Source: Betaproteobacteria bacterium
GTDB taxonomy: Bacteria > Pseudomonadota > Gammaproteobacteria > Burkholderiales > SG8-39
Assembly (NCBI GenBank): GCA_005881595.1
Contig: VBBY01000006.1
Location: 1 to 38,673 of the forward strand
Direction: 5' to 3'
DNA length: 38,673 nucleotides
Positions 26,509-35,327 of the stretch are shown piece after piece (position 1 is the first letter of the stretch; the number at the start of each line of letters is the position of its first letter). A program made the translations under genes and the position numbers. The notes beneath the pieces were generated by a model, which saw only the letters and a list, made by a program, of their open reading frames with translations, did no database searches and was not told the DNA's origin.

Positions 26509-27684
26509 CTAGCGCTCAACGGCGAGGGCAACCCCCATGCCGCCGCCGATGCAAAGAGATGCCAGCCCGCGTTTCGCGTCGCGCTTCTGCATCTCGTGAA
26601 GAAGCGTGACCAGGATGCGGCAGCCCGACGCGCCGATCGGATGTCCGAGCGCGATCGCGCCGCCGTTGACGTTGACCTTCTTCGTGTCCCAGCCCATTTG
26701 CCGGTTCACGGCGATCGCCTGCGCGGCAAAGGCCTCGTTGATCTCCATCAGATCGAGGTCCTTCGGCTCCCAGCCTGCGCGCGACAGGCAGCGCTTGGAG
26801 GCCGGCACCGGCCCCATCCCCATGTACTTCGGATCGACGCCGGCGGAAGCGAAGGCCTTGATGCGCGCGATGGGCTTCAACCCCAGCTCTTTTGCTTTTT
26901 TTGATGAAGCGAGGACCACCGCCGCGGCGCCGTCGTTGATGCCCGAGGCGTTGCCGGCAGTGACGCTGCCGTTCTTGTCGAAGGCGGGCTTGAGGCCCTT
27001 CAGCGCATCGAGCGTCGTGCCGTGCCGCGGATACTCGTCGTCGGCGAAGACCAGCGTGCCCTTGCGGCTCGCGATCTCGACCGGGATGATCTCTTCCCTG
27101 AAGCGTCCCGCCTTCTGCGCCGCCTCGGTCTTCTGCTGGCTGGCGAGCGCGAACTGGTCCTGCTCCTCGCGCGTCACCGCATATTCCTTCGCCACGTTCT
27201 CGGCGGTGACGCCCATGTGGTACTGGTTGTACACGTCCCACAGGCCGTCGATGATCATGGTGTCCACCATCTTCGCGTCGCCCATGCGAAAGCCGTCGCG
27301 CGAGCCGTTGATCGCGTGCGGCGACATGCTCATCGACTCCTGCCCGCCGGCGACGATGAGGTCCGCGTCGCCGTGCGCGATCGACTGCGCGCCGAGCATG
27401 GCCGCTTTCAGGCCCGAGCCGCAGACCTTGTTGATGGTCATCGCCGGAATCATGTCAGGCAGGCCGGCGCGGATGGCCGCCTGCCGCGCCGGGTTCTGCC
27501 CGGTCGCGGCGGTCAGCACCTGGCCCATGATGACCTCGGAAACCTGCTCCGGGGCGACCCCGGCGCGCTCCAGCAGCTTGCGGATGACGAGAGCGCCGAG
27601 CTCGGAAGCCGGCAGTTTCGCCAGGCTGCCGCCGAACTTGCCGATCGCAGTGCGGGCGGCGCCGACGATGAGAATGTCTTCCAT
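26509..27684 (-). CDS. phaA: Acetyl-CoA acetyltransferase PhaA
   Basis: 391 residues, biosynthetic thiolase: nucleophile Cys in [10 protein letters not shown] (about 88), [17 protein letters not shown] near residue 60, His in [14 protein letters not shown] and the second catalytic Cys in SLCIGGGMG. It condenses two acetyl-CoA into acetoacetyl-CoA, the first step of PHB synthesis. The AGGAG ribosome-binding site overlaps the phaC stop codon (TAGGAG), so phaC and phaA are coupled. Confidence 0.96.
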   Translation of the reverse strand: MEDILIVGAARTAIGKFGGSLAKLPASELGALVIRKLLERAGVAPEQVSEVIMGQVLTAATGQNPARQAAIRAGLPDMIPAMTINKVCGSGLKAAMLGAQSIAHGDADLIVAGGQESMSMSPHAINGSRDGFRMGDAKMVDTMIIDGLWDVYNQYHMGVTAENVAKEYAVTREEQDQFALASQQKTEAAQKAGRFREEIIPVEIASRKGTLVFADDEYPRHGTTLDALKGLKPAFDKNGSVTAGNASGINDGAAAVVLASSKKAKELGLKPIARIKAFASAGVDPKYMGMGPVPASKRCLSRAGWEPKDLDLMEINEAFAAQAIAVNRQMGWDTKKVNVNGGAIALGHPIGASGCRILVTLLHEMQKRDAKRGLASLCIGGGMGVALAVER

Positions 27685-27693
27685 GCAAGTCTC

Positions 27694-29406
27694 CTAGTTG
27701 GCCTTCTGCTTCACATAGCGGCCGGGCGCAGGCTCGATCGGCCTGTATCTAGCGCTGCCGGGCGCGCTCGGTGCCGCTCGCGTGCCGCCCGCCTGGCGCG
27801 CGAGCCACTCGCTCCAGAACGGCCACCAGCTGCCGCGCACCTCGCGCGCATCTTTCAGCCACGCATCGGGATCGTCCGGGTAGGGCTCCCCGACCCAGTA
27901 ACTGCGGCGCTTGTTGGCCGGGGGGTTAACTATGCCAGCAATGTGCCCGCTCGCGCCGAGCACGAACGTCTTTTCTTCACCCAGCAGCGAAAGCGTGCGA
28001 TAGGCAGAGCGCCATGGGACGATGTGGTCTTCGCGCGTCGACAGCACGAACACCGGCAATTTCACTTTCCCCAGATCGACCGGCACGCCGCAGTTCACCA
28101 GGGCGCCGGGCTGCTTCAGCCGGTTCTCGAGATAGGTGTTGCGCACGTAATAGCAGTACATCGGCCCGGGCAGGTTGGCGCTGTCGGAATTCCAGAACAG
28201 CAGATCGAACGCCGCAGGCCGGCCGCCAAGCAGATAGTTGTTCACGACGTAGGGCCAGACGAGGTCGTTGGCGCGCAGGCTCGAAAAGACGAACGCCAGG
28301 TCGGAGCCCGGCAGGATGCCGCGCTCGCCGATCGCCGCCTCGCGCGCCCGCACGCTCGCTTCGTCGACGAACACGCCGAGCTGCCCGGCTTCGGTGAAAT
28401 CCAGCATCGTCGTCAGCAAGGTGGCGCTCGCCACCGCGTCATCGCCCTTTGCGGCGAGCACCGCGAGCGCCGCGCCGAGCAGCGTGCCGCCGACGCAGAA
28501 CCCGAGCGCGTTCACTCGATCGCTGCCGCAGATCTCGCGCGCAGCGCGCGACGCCGTGAACACGCCCTTTTCCAGGTAGTCGTCCCAGGTGAGATGACTG
28601 ATCTCGGGCCCGGCGTTGCGCCAGGACAGCATGAATACCGTATTGCCGCTCGCGACGGCGTGCGCTACAAAGGAGTTCTCCGGCTGCAGGTCGAGGACGT
28701 AGTACTTGTTGATGCAAGGCGGTACGATCACGAGCGGACGCGTAGCGACCTGGGCGGTGGTCGGCGCGTACTGGATCAGCTGGATCAGCTCGTTTTCGTA
28801 CACCACCTGCCCCGGGGTGACGGCAAGGTTGCGGCCGACCTCGAAAGCCTGATCGTCGGTCTGGCTGATGCGGCCCTTCTGCACGTCGCCCATCAGGTTC
28901 GCCAGGCCGCGCGTCAGGCTCTCGCCGCGGCTCTCGAGCGCCTGCTGCATCGCTTCGGGATTGGTCGCCGCGAAGTTCGCCGGGCACATCGCATCGATCC
29001 ACTGCCGCACGGCAAAGCGGGCGCGCTCCTTCGCCTGCGCGTCGAGCTCGGCGCCCTCCACCAGCTCTTCCAGATAGCGCGACGCGAGAAGATACGATTG
29101 CCTGAGATAGTCGTAGTAGGCGTTGTCGCGCCATTGCTTCGCCGAAAAGCGCCGGTCGCCCGGAGCTGGATCGGCCAGCGACGCGGACTGCCCGGCGAGC
29201 AGGCCCGACCACAGCTTCGACTGCTTCTCGAAGTACGCGGCCTGCATCGCGCTCAGCTTTGCGCTGCTGCGCTGCAGGTCGGCCAGCCACGGCGCCGCGC
29301 CGGCCCAAGCAGGCGCGCTCGCCAGCAGCCGCATCCATCCCTGGGTCAATTCGTTGCTCGATTGCGCGATCGCGGCCAGGACGGCGTCGGGGGAGCCAGA
29401 TTGCAT
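27694..29406 (-). CDS. phaC: Class I polyhydroxyalkanoate synthase
   Basis: 570 residues from ATG 29406 (a TTG at 29430 is an alternative). An N-terminal domain of about 200 residues has the conserved LADPAPGDRRFSAKQWRDN. The alpha/beta hydrolase domain has the lipase-like box GFCVGGT with the catalytic Cys near residue 300, followed by the conserved YCYYVRNTYLEN, the Asp in STREDHIVPW and His in LGASGHIAGIVNPP. It polymerises (R)-3-hydroxyacyl-CoA on granule surfaces. First gene of the pha directon. No Shine-Dalgarno is seen; an imperfect -10-like CAAAAT ends 8 bases before the ATG. Confidence 0.95.
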   Translation of the reverse strand: MQSGSPDAVLAAIAQSSNELTQGWMRLLASAPAWAGAAPWLADLQRSSAKLSAMQAAYFEKQSKLWSGLLAGQSASLADPAPGDRRFSAKQWRDNAYYDYLRQSYLLASRYLEELVEGAELDAQAKERARFAVRQWIDAMCPANFAATNPEAMQQALESRGESLTRGLANLMGDVQKGRISQTDDQAFEVGRNLAVTPGQVVYENELIQLIQYAPTTAQVATRPLVIVPPCINKYYVLDLQPENSFVAHAVASGNTVFMLSWRNAGPEISHLTWDDYLEKGVFTASRAAREICGSDRVNALGFCVGGTLLGAALAVLAAKGDDAVASATLLTTMLDFTEAGQLGVFVDEASVRAREAAIGERGILPGSDLAFVFSSLRANDLVWPYVVNNYLLGGRPAAFDLLFWNSDSANLPGPMYCYYVRNTYLENRLKQPGALVNCGVPVDLGKVKLPVFVLSTREDHIVPWRSAYRTLSLLGEEKTFVLGASGHIAGIVNPPANKRRSYWVGEPYPDDPDAWLKDAREVRGSWWPFWSEWLARQAGGTRAAPSAPGSARYRPIEPAPGRYVKQKAN

Positions 29407-29478
29407 CGCGGCCGATTTTGCGACGCACAAGAGGCGCCGTCAATGATTATTAAGCTACTGAAATCTAGTACTTTTTGA

Positions 29479-30135
29479 CTATGTGAGCCAGACGAGCGCC
29501 GCCATCCGGCCGCTGGCGCGCTCGCGGCGGTAGGAGAAGAAGCGCTCCGGCTCCGAATACGTGCAGAACCCACCGCCATAAACGCCTTTGACTCCGCTCG
29601 ACTCGAGCCTCTGTCGCGCAACGGCGTACAGATCGAGCAGCCAATGCCCGGGGCGGGTGGCCACGAAGGCGCTTCGCTCCCCGGGGAGAAAGGCAGCGCG
29701 AACCTCGTCGCCCACTTCGTAAACGCGCGGCCCGATCGCCGGCCCGAGCCAGGCGATCAACGTCCTGGACCCCATGGCGCGCACCGTAGCCTCGATCACG
29801 CCGGAGGACAGGCCGCGCCATCCGGCGTGTGCGACGCCGACGACGCTCCCGCTCGCATCCGCGAGGATCACAGGCATGCAATCCGCAATCATGATCGAGC
29901 ACACCGTTCCGCGCCGGCGGGCTACGGCAGCATCCGCCTGCGGGTGCCCGCGAGCGCTGTCCGCATCGATCACCTCGTTGCCGTGCACCTGGCGCAGCCA
30001 CTTCGGTTCCGCGGGCAGATGCGCGCGCAGGCTCGCTCGCCCCGGCGCGCCTGCCGCCATATCGCCAAACGGGCGAGTCGTGACGAGCGCCTTCACGTTG
30101 GCGGGCGCCGGCCAGTCGGGTCGGATCAGTTCCAT
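29479..30135 (-). CDS. pgeF: Peptidoglycan editing factor PgeF (laccase-domain/YfiH family)
   Basis: 218 residues. Family metal-site residues are present in WLRQVHG, IADCMPV and AHAGWRG, and the ending CTYSEPERFFSYRRE with GRMAALVWL is standard. The protein cleaves wrongly incorporated residues from muropeptides in the cytoplasm (older name: polyphenol oxidase/laccase). The N-terminal loop between the TTR motif and QVHG is about 20 residues shorter than usual and lacks the conserved SLNLGxHxGD segment, so the total length is below the usual 240-250. The ATG lies inside the 3' end of rluD. Confidence 0.88.
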   Translation of the reverse strand: MELIRPDWPAPANVKALVTTRPFGDMAAGAPGRASLRAHLPAEPKWLRQVHGNEVIDADSARGHPQADAAVARRRGTVCSIMIADCMPVILADASGSVVGVAHAGWRGLSSGVIEATVRAMGSRTLIAWLGPAIGPRVYEVGDEVRAAFLPGERSAFVATRPGHWLLDLYAVARQRLESSGVKGVYGGGFCTYSEPERFFSYRRERASGRMAALVWLT

Positions 30136-31085
30136 TCGCCGTCGTCGCGCAGCTTGTCGAGCAGGCGCTTGAGGTCGCGCGGCAGCGGCGAGCGCCAGAT
30201 CATCAGCTTCCCGTCACGCGGATGCCGCAGCGACAGCTCGGCCGCGTGCAGCGCCTGGCGCGGGAAGGCAAAGCCATGGCGCGTGCCGCGACGGTACACC
30301 ACGTCGCCGACCAGCGGGTGACGGATATGCTGGAAGTGAACGCGGATCTGGTGCGTGCGCCCCGTTTCCAGCCTGCATTCGACCAGCGCCGCGCTGCCGA
30401 AGCGCTCCAGGACGCGAAACGCAGTGCGCGCCGGCTTGCCGCGGTGCGTCACCGCCATGCGAATCCGCGCGCGGACGTCGCGGCCCACCGGGGCATCGAT
30501 CACTCCGCTCGCCGGCGGATCGCCCTGCACGATCGCGAGGTACACGCGGCGCATCGTCCGATCGGCGAGCTGCTTCACCAGGTCGGCCTGCGCGCTGACG
30601 GTTTTCGCCACCACCAGCAAGCCGCTCGTGTCCTTGTCGAGACGGTGCACGATGCCGGCCCGCGGTACTCCGGCCAGCGCGGGCGCATGCGCCAGCAGCG
30701 CGTTGAGAAGCGTGCGGTCCGGCTGGCCCGCGCCCGGATGCACGACCAGGCCCGCCGGCTTGTCGATCACGATCAGCTGCGCGTCTTCGTGCACCACCTT
30801 GAGCGGCATGCGCTGCGCCTGCGGCGAGGCGAGCTCGGGGACCGGCGGGGGCTCGAGCACGATGCGTTCGCCGCCCGCGACCGGATGGCTGGGCTGCGCG
30901 CTCTTGCCGTCGAGAGTGATGTGGCCCGACCTGAGCCATGCCTGCAGGCGGTTCCTCGAGTACTGCGGGAACAGGCGCGCCAGCGCCTGGTCGAGCCGCA
31001 TGCCGCCGAGCGCGCTCGGCACGGCCGCGCTCATCGCCGCGACGAAGGCCGCGTCCCAGTCGGCGTTATAATTTTTCCTTCCCAT
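30126..31085 (-). CDS. rluD: 23S rRNA pseudouridine synthase RluD
   Basis: 319 residues from ATG 31085. An S4 domain (MRLDQALARLFPQYSRNRLQAW) is followed by the RsuA/RluA catalytic core with the conserved HRLDKDTSGLLVVAKT carrying the catalytic Asp, and ETGRTHQIRVHFQHIRHPLVGD near the end. It makes pseudouridines in helix 69 of 23S rRNA. The start is ambiguous: ATG 31085 overlaps the bamD start and has a TAAACT -10-like box 7 bases upstream, while ATG 31034 would start just before the S4 domain. Followed by pgeF with a 10-base overlap. Confidence 0.93.
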   Translation of the reverse strand: MGRKNYNADWDAAFVAAMSAAVPSALGGMRLDQALARLFPQYSRNRLQAWLRSGHITLDGKSAQPSHPVAGGERIVLEPPPVPELASPQAQRMPLKVVHEDAQLIVIDKPAGLVVHPGAGQPDRTLLNALLAHAPALAGVPRAGIVHRLDKDTSGLLVVAKTVSAQADLVKQLADRTMRRVYLAIVQGDPPASGVIDAPVGRDVRARIRMAVTHRGKPARTAFRVLERFGSAALVECRLETGRTHQIRVHFQHIRHPLVGDVVYRRGTRHGFAFPRQALHAAELSLRHPRDGKLMIWRSPLPRDLKRLLDKLRDDGEWN

Positions 31086-31098
31086 GCGTTCAAGTTTA
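31067..31098. promoter_or_regulatory. Overlapping divergent start codons with paired -10 elements (rluD / bamD)
   Basis: Plus strand: TATAAT at 31067-31072, 11 bases, bamD ATG at 31084. Minus strand: TAAACT at 31098-31093, 7 bases, rluD ATG at 31085. The two ATGs overlap in CATG (31083-31086). Each -10 lies in the other gene's coding region, and neither start has a Shine-Dalgarno. Same layout as the lipoprotein/GST pair. Confidence 0.5.
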
Positions 31099-31902
31099 CT
31101 TGGTGGCCTCGCCATCGTGACCACGCTGTCGTTCGCCGGCTGCGGACTGCTTTCCTCGGCGCAGGAGGACGAGTCGATCGGCTGGTCGGCGCAGCGCCTC
31201 TATGGCGAGGCGAAGGACGCGATGAACGCGAAGGAATGGCAGAAGGCGATCAAGCTCCTGGAGAAGCTGGAAGCGCGTTACCCCTATGGCCGCTTCGCGC
31301 AGCAGGCGCAGCTCGAGGTGGCGTATGCGCAATACAAGGACAACGAGCGCGCCCTGGCGATCGCCGCCGCGGATCGCTTCATCAAGCTGTATCCGAATCA
31401 TCCCAACGTCGACTACGCCCACTACCTGAAGGGGCTGATCAACTTCAACGAGCTGCAAGGCGGGCCGCTCGCGTTTCTCACCACGCCGGACATGACCGAC
31501 CGCGACCCGAAGGCCTCGCGCGAAGCATTTGAGGCGTTCAAGGAGGTAGTGACCCGTTTTCCGGAATCGAGGTACGCGGAGGACTCGGCGGCCCGCATGC
31601 GTTATCTCGTCAACGCGCTCGCCTCGCACGAGGTGCACGTGGCGCGCTATTACATGAAGCGCGGCGCCTACCTCGCCGCCGCGAACCGCGTGCAGTTCGC
31701 GATCCGGAACTACCCCCAGGCGCCGGCGATCGAAGAAGCGGTGTACATCCTCGCGCGCGCCTACGATTCGCTCGGCATCACCGAGCTGCGGGACGCCGCC
31801 GACCGCGTGATGCACAGCAACTTCCCCGACAGCCGCTACCTCACGCCCGACGGCCGCCGCAGGAGCGCCCCCTGGTGGCGGATCTGGGATCCGGACTGGT
31901 AG
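31084..31902 (+). CDS. bamD: Outer membrane assembly lipoprotein BamD
   Basis: 272 residues. The lipoprotein signal peptide ends LSFAGCG (lipid-modified Cys about residue 20). TPR-type helical repeats follow: LYGEAKDAMNAKEWQKAIKLLEKLEARYPYGRFAQQAQLEVAYAQYK and later repeats, with the conserved YPNHPNVDYAHYLKGL and RDPKASREAFEAFKEVVTRFPES. BamD is the essential lipoprotein of the BAM complex that inserts beta-barrel proteins. The last 67 bases overlap the convergent dinG gene. Preceded by a near-consensus TATAAT and a very short leader. Confidence 0.96.
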   Translation: MRSSLLGGLAIVTTLSFAGCGLLSSAQEDESIGWSAQRLYGEAKDAMNAKEWQKAIKLLEKLEARYPYGRFAQQAQLEVAYAQYKDNERALAIAAADRFIKLYPNHPNVDYAHYLKGLINFNELQGGPLAFLTTPDMTDRDPKASREAFEAFKEVVTRFPESRYAEDSAARMRYLVNALASHEVHVARYYMKRGAYLAAANRVQFAIRNYPQAPAIEEAVYILARAYDSLGITELRDAADRVMHSNFPDSRYLTPDGRRRSAPWWRIWDPDW

Positions 31903-33812
31903 TCCCGGAAGAAGCCTTCGACGTCCGCAAGGCGGCGCGTGAGTTTCATGGGCGGCAGGCTGCGCAGGATGCGCCGCCCGTACGGGCGGGCCACCAGGCG
32001 CGGATCGCAGAGCATCAGGATGCCGCGGTCGGTCTCGTCGCGGATCAAGCGCCCGGCGCCTTGCTTGAGCTGCAGGACCGCCTGCGGCAATTGCAGCTCC
32101 GTGAACGGGTTGCCGCCCTGTGCGCGGATGCTCTCGATGCGCGCGGCAAGCACGGGATCGTCCGGCGGCGCGAACGGCAGCTTGTCGATGACCACCACGG
32201 AGAGCGCCTCGCCGCGCACGTCGACGCCTTCCCAGAAGGACTGGCTGCCGAGGAGCACCGCGTTGCCGAGCGTGCGGAAGCGCGACAGCAGCTCGCTGCG
32301 CGATCCAGTCCCCTGCACTAGAAGCGGGAAACCGATGCGGCTGCGCAGCAGCTCGTGCGCGCGCCGCAGCGCGCGCAGCGTGGTGAAGAGCAGGAACGCG
32401 CGCCCTCCGCTCGCCTCGAGAACCGGCAGCGCCGCCTCGATCACCGCCTGCGTGAACGCAGGGTCGTTCGGGTCGAGCGGCAAGCCCTTGGGAACGTAGA
32501 GCAGCGCCTGGTGCGCGAAGTCGAACGGGCTTGCCCAGCGGCGCGTCTCGGCTTCCGGCACGCCGAGCTCGCGGGTGAAATGCCTGAAATCCTCGCCGAC
32601 GGCCAGGGTGGCGGAAGTGAAGATCCAGGCGCGCGGGTGGTCCATCATCTGCCGCCGGAACAGCTCCGCGGACGAAAGCGGCGTGACGTGCAGCTGCGCC
32701 GCGTGCCCGTAGACTTCCACCCAGCGCACCTCGGCCTGGCCCTCGCTCTCGCCCATGCGCGCAAGAACCGCCACCGCGCCGCCGGCCCTGCGCGCGCAGG
32801 AAGCGAGTCCCTCCGAGCGCTCGGCCTGCTCTGCAAGCGGCCGCTCCAGCTCCTTGAGGGAAGCCTGCAGCTTTTCAAGCGCGCCGGGGAAATCCGGCAG
32901 GCGCAATGCCTGCGTCCAGGCGAGGCGCGCGCCGGGCTCGCCGAGCGCCAGGCGCAGGTCGCGGGCGGCCTTGTCGAGCCGCGTCGCTACCCGGTCGAGC
33001 TCGGGAGACGCGCCGCCGGCGGCCCGCAGCTCGAGACGGGCATCGCGCGCCAGCTCGGTCAGCTGCGTGGTCGATACGCTTTCGCCGAAGAACATGCGCG
33101 CCGTCTCGGGCAACTGGTGCGCCTCGTCGAAAACTAGGGTGTTGCAAGCCGGCAGCAGCTCGGCGATGCCTTCGTCGCGCAGCACCACGTCGGCGAAGAA
33201 CAGGTGGTGGTTCACCACCACCAGGTCCGCCGCGAGCGCGTTCCTGCGCGCGCGCATCACGAAGCAGTCCCGGTAGTCGGGACACTCCTGCCCGAGGCAG
33301 TTGTCGCGCGTCGACGTGGCGTGCGCCCAGACCGGCGCGTCCTCGGGGACGTCGGCCAGGTCGGCGCGATCGCCGGTCGTGGTCATGGCGGCAAAGCGCT
33401 CGATGCGATGCAGCTGCGAAACTTCCTCCCGCGACGCGAGGCGGCCTTCGCCCGCCGCGCGCTTCATGCGGTAGAGGCATACATAGTTCGCGCGTCCCTT
33501 CAATAACGCCGCCGTGGTGCCGCAGGCGAGCGCTTCGCGCACCGCGGGAAGATCGCGGTCGTACAGCTGGTCCTGCAGCGTTTTCGTCCCCGTCGAGACG
33601 ATCACCTTGCCGCCGGCGAGCAGCGCCGGGACCAGGTAGGCGAAGGTCTTGCCGGTGCCGGTGCCCGCCTCGGCGACGAGCACGCCGGTCCGCTCGATCG
33701 CAGCGTGGATGGCCGCGGCCATCTCGAGCTGCTGGGGCCGCAGCCTGAATCCGGCGATGCGCGCGGCGAGCGGCCCGTCGGCTGCGAAAGCTCGTTGCAG
33801 CGCGCCGTTCAG
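31836..33812 (-). CDS. dinG: DinG-family ATP-dependent DNA helicase (XPD-like), apparent CTG start
   Basis: 658 residues. Superfamily 2 Fe-S helicase: Walker A AEAGTGTGKTFAY, the Fe-S cluster Cys in NYVCLYRM and in DNCLGQECPDYRDCF, DEAH box in LVFDEAHQLPE, and motif VI QGAGRLIRDETDRG. Members (DinG/YoaA) unwind damaged or R-loop DNA. The frame stays open far upstream, but that is a shadow of the secretin-like gene. CTG at 33812 overlaps that gene's stop as CTGA and has GAGGAG 8 bases upstream. The nearest conventional start is a GTG 41 codons further up, inside the other gene. Convergent overlap of 67 bases with bamD. Confidence 0.9.
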   Translation of the reverse strand: MNGALQRAFAADGPLAARIAGFRLRPQQLEMAAAIHAAIERTGVLVAEAGTGTGKTFAYLVPALLAGGKVIVSTGTKTLQDQLYDRDLPAVREALACGTTAALLKGRANYVCLYRMKRAAGEGRLASREEVSQLHRIERFAAMTTTGDRADLADVPEDAPVWAHATSTRDNCLGQECPDYRDCFVMRARRNALAADLVVVNHHLFFADVVLRDEGIAELLPACNTLVFDEAHQLPETARMFFGESVSTTQLTELARDARLELRAAGGASPELDRVATRLDKAARDLRLALGEPGARLAWTQALRLPDFPGALEKLQASLKELERPLAEQAERSEGLASCARRAGGAVAVLARMGESEGQAEVRWVEVYGHAAQLHVTPLSSAELFRRQMMDHPRAWIFTSATLAVGEDFRHFTRELGVPEAETRRWASPFDFAHQALLYVPKGLPLDPNDPAFTQAVIEAALPVLEASGGRAFLLFTTLRALRRAHELLRSRIGFPLLVQGTGSRSELLSRFRTLGNAVLLGSQSFWEGVDVRGEALSVVVIDKLPFAPPDDPVLAARIESIRAQGGNPFTELQLPQAVLQLKQGAGRLIRDETDRGILMLCDPRLVARPYGRRILRSLPPMKLTRRLADVEGFFRDYQSGSQIRHQGALLRRPSGVR

Positions 33813-34588
33813 TTTCCGATCTCCTCGACCTTCACCCAGACGCGCCGCGTCTCGGAGCCGCGCGACGCGCTCGCCGACCCGATGCCGCGCAGCTCGCGCG
33901 AGCCGGCCTCGCTTACCGCGCCAAGCGCGAACCACTCGCCGAGCGGCCCGCTCACCGTGCTGACAATTATCTGCGTTTCGCGCTGGGAACCGATGTCGAT
34001 AAAGACCCTGTCCCCCGCGACTCGCGGCATGACATCGAAGCCGGTGCCGATGTCCTGCATCACGATGGTCTCCTGCGCCACCACTCCGGCCGGGGTCTGG
34101 ATCCTCTGGCGCTGCATCACCGGCCTCGATTGTCCCGTGGTGATGAACGCGCGGCCGCCCTCGAGGACAACGAGCCGCTGCTCGACGCGGTCGGCGGAAG
34201 CAGACCGGGCGCCTTGCACGCGCGCATCGACGCGCGAGCCGCCGCCTCCGATTCTGCCGCCCGCCTCGATGCCCTGGCGAGCGGCCTCGAGCGCGTCGTC
34301 GAAGCGCACCGAGATCTGCAGGCGCCGCGGCGGCCGGTCGATCGCCTCCAGCGCGCGCTTGATCTCGGCCAGGTTCGCCGGGCTCGCCCGCACGATGAGC
34401 TGTCCGGACTGCCCGGTAAGCGCGCCGCCGGGCTCGACGAGCGGCTGCAATGCAGGCAGCACCTGGTCGACCGTCCGGTGCCGCAACGGAATGATCTCCA
34501 GCGCCTGCTGAGCGAGGCCATGCGCGGCCCAGGCCGCCAAGACCGCGGCCAGGACCGATCGGACCCATTGCATGCGGTTCATTCTCAT
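33809..34588 (-). CDS. Exported protein with a secretin/TonB short N-terminal-like domain
   Basis: 259 residues from ATG 34588, overlapping the TonB-like stop (ATGA). A signal peptide (to about residue 26, AHGLAQQ) is followed by a segment like secretin N domains: LEIIPLRHRTVDQVLPALQPLVEPG and LIVRASPANLAEIKRALEAID. The rest is beta-rich (VMQDIGTGFDVMPRVAGDRVFIDI) but ends before a pore domain, so this is not a full secretin. A periplasmic accessory of a secretion or TonB-type system is possible. Function not known. Confidence 0.78.
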   Translation of the reverse strand: MRMNRMQWVRSVLAAVLAAWAAHGLAQQALEIIPLRHRTVDQVLPALQPLVEPGGALTGQSGQLIVRASPANLAEIKRALEAIDRPPRRLQISVRFDDALEAARQGIEAGGRIGGGGSRVDARVQGARSASADRVEQRLVVLEGGRAFITTGQSRPVMQRQRIQTPAGVVAQETIVMQDIGTGFDVMPRVAGDRVFIDIGSQRETQIIVSTVSGPLGEWFALGAVSEAGSRELRGIGSASASRGSETRRVWVKVEEIGN

Positions 34589-35307
34589 CGGATCAACGCG
34601 CGATTCTCCGTTGCGTCTACCATCAGGTTGTAGATCGCCCGCAGCTCGAGGATGAACTCCTTCCCGAGCAGCGCCGACGGGATCGGCACCAGGGGCTTGG
34701 CCCGCCTGAACATCTCGACAGCCTGCGAATCGAGCACCTCGTGTCCGGAGCCGGCCTTCACGCTCACCGAGGCGATCATGCCGTCGGCGCCGATCGCCAT
34801 GCGCACCACGACGTCGCCTTCCCAGTTGTTGTCCACGGCAACGCGCGGGTAGCGCTTGTAGCGCTTCGCCGCGCTGATCAGCTGCAGCCGGTACTGATCG
34901 ACCGATCCGGCCTCCGCCGCCGGCTCGGCACTCGGCGCAACCGGGCCAGCCTCGGGCTCCGCCTCTGCGCCCGGCGCCGGTGCTGCGGGCGTGCTCTCGG
35001 CTGAAGCCGCGGGGGATGCCGGGCTGCTTGGAGCGAGCGGAGCGGCCGGCTCGAGTTGCGGCGCGGGTCTCAAAGCGGGCCTGGCAACCGGCGCCGGCGG
35101 CGCCACGGCAGGCGCGGCCGGCAAGGCCTGCGGCTGGACGAGCCGGGCGGTGATCAAGCTCGGAGCAATGCTCGGCCGCTTCGCATCCCTGGACCCCGGC
35201 AGGCCGAACAGCAGCAGCGCGTGAAGCAGCACCGAGAACGCGAGCGCGTAGTTGAACGCGCGGCTCTCCCGGTATCGGCGCAGCTCCCCTCGCATGACCG
35301 CGCTCAT
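34585..35307 (-). CDS. TonB-family energy transducer
   Basis: 240 residues from ATG 35307 (TTG 35319 and ATG 35295 are alternatives). A cytoplasmic start is followed by one membrane helix (FNYALAFSVLLHALLLFGL), a long Pro/Ala-rich periplasmic linker (about residues 50-140) and a C-terminal TonB domain with YPRVAVDNNWEGDVVVRMAIGADG and SQAVEMFRRAKPLVPIP. TonB couples ExbB/ExbD energy to outer-membrane receptors; no exbBD or receptor gene is in the window. Operon with the secretin-N-like and dinG genes. Confidence 0.88.
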   Translation of the reverse strand: MSAVMRGELRRYRESRAFNYALAFSVLLHALLLFGLPGSRDAKRPSIAPSLITARLVQPQALPAAPAVAPPAPVARPALRPAPQLEPAAPLAPSSPASPAASAESTPAAPAPGAEAEPEAGPVAPSAEPAAEAGSVDQYRLQLISAAKRYKRYPRVAVDNNWEGDVVVRMAIGADGMIASVSVKAGSGHEVLDSQAVEMFRRAKPLVPIPSALLGKEFILELRAIYNLMVDATENRALIR

Positions 35308-35327
35308 CGAGCCGGTCAATATATCAT

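Noticed and set aside
27022-29478. 818-codon plus-strand open frame opposite phaA/phaC
   Set aside because: Spans two clear genes on the opposite strand and shows no family motif.
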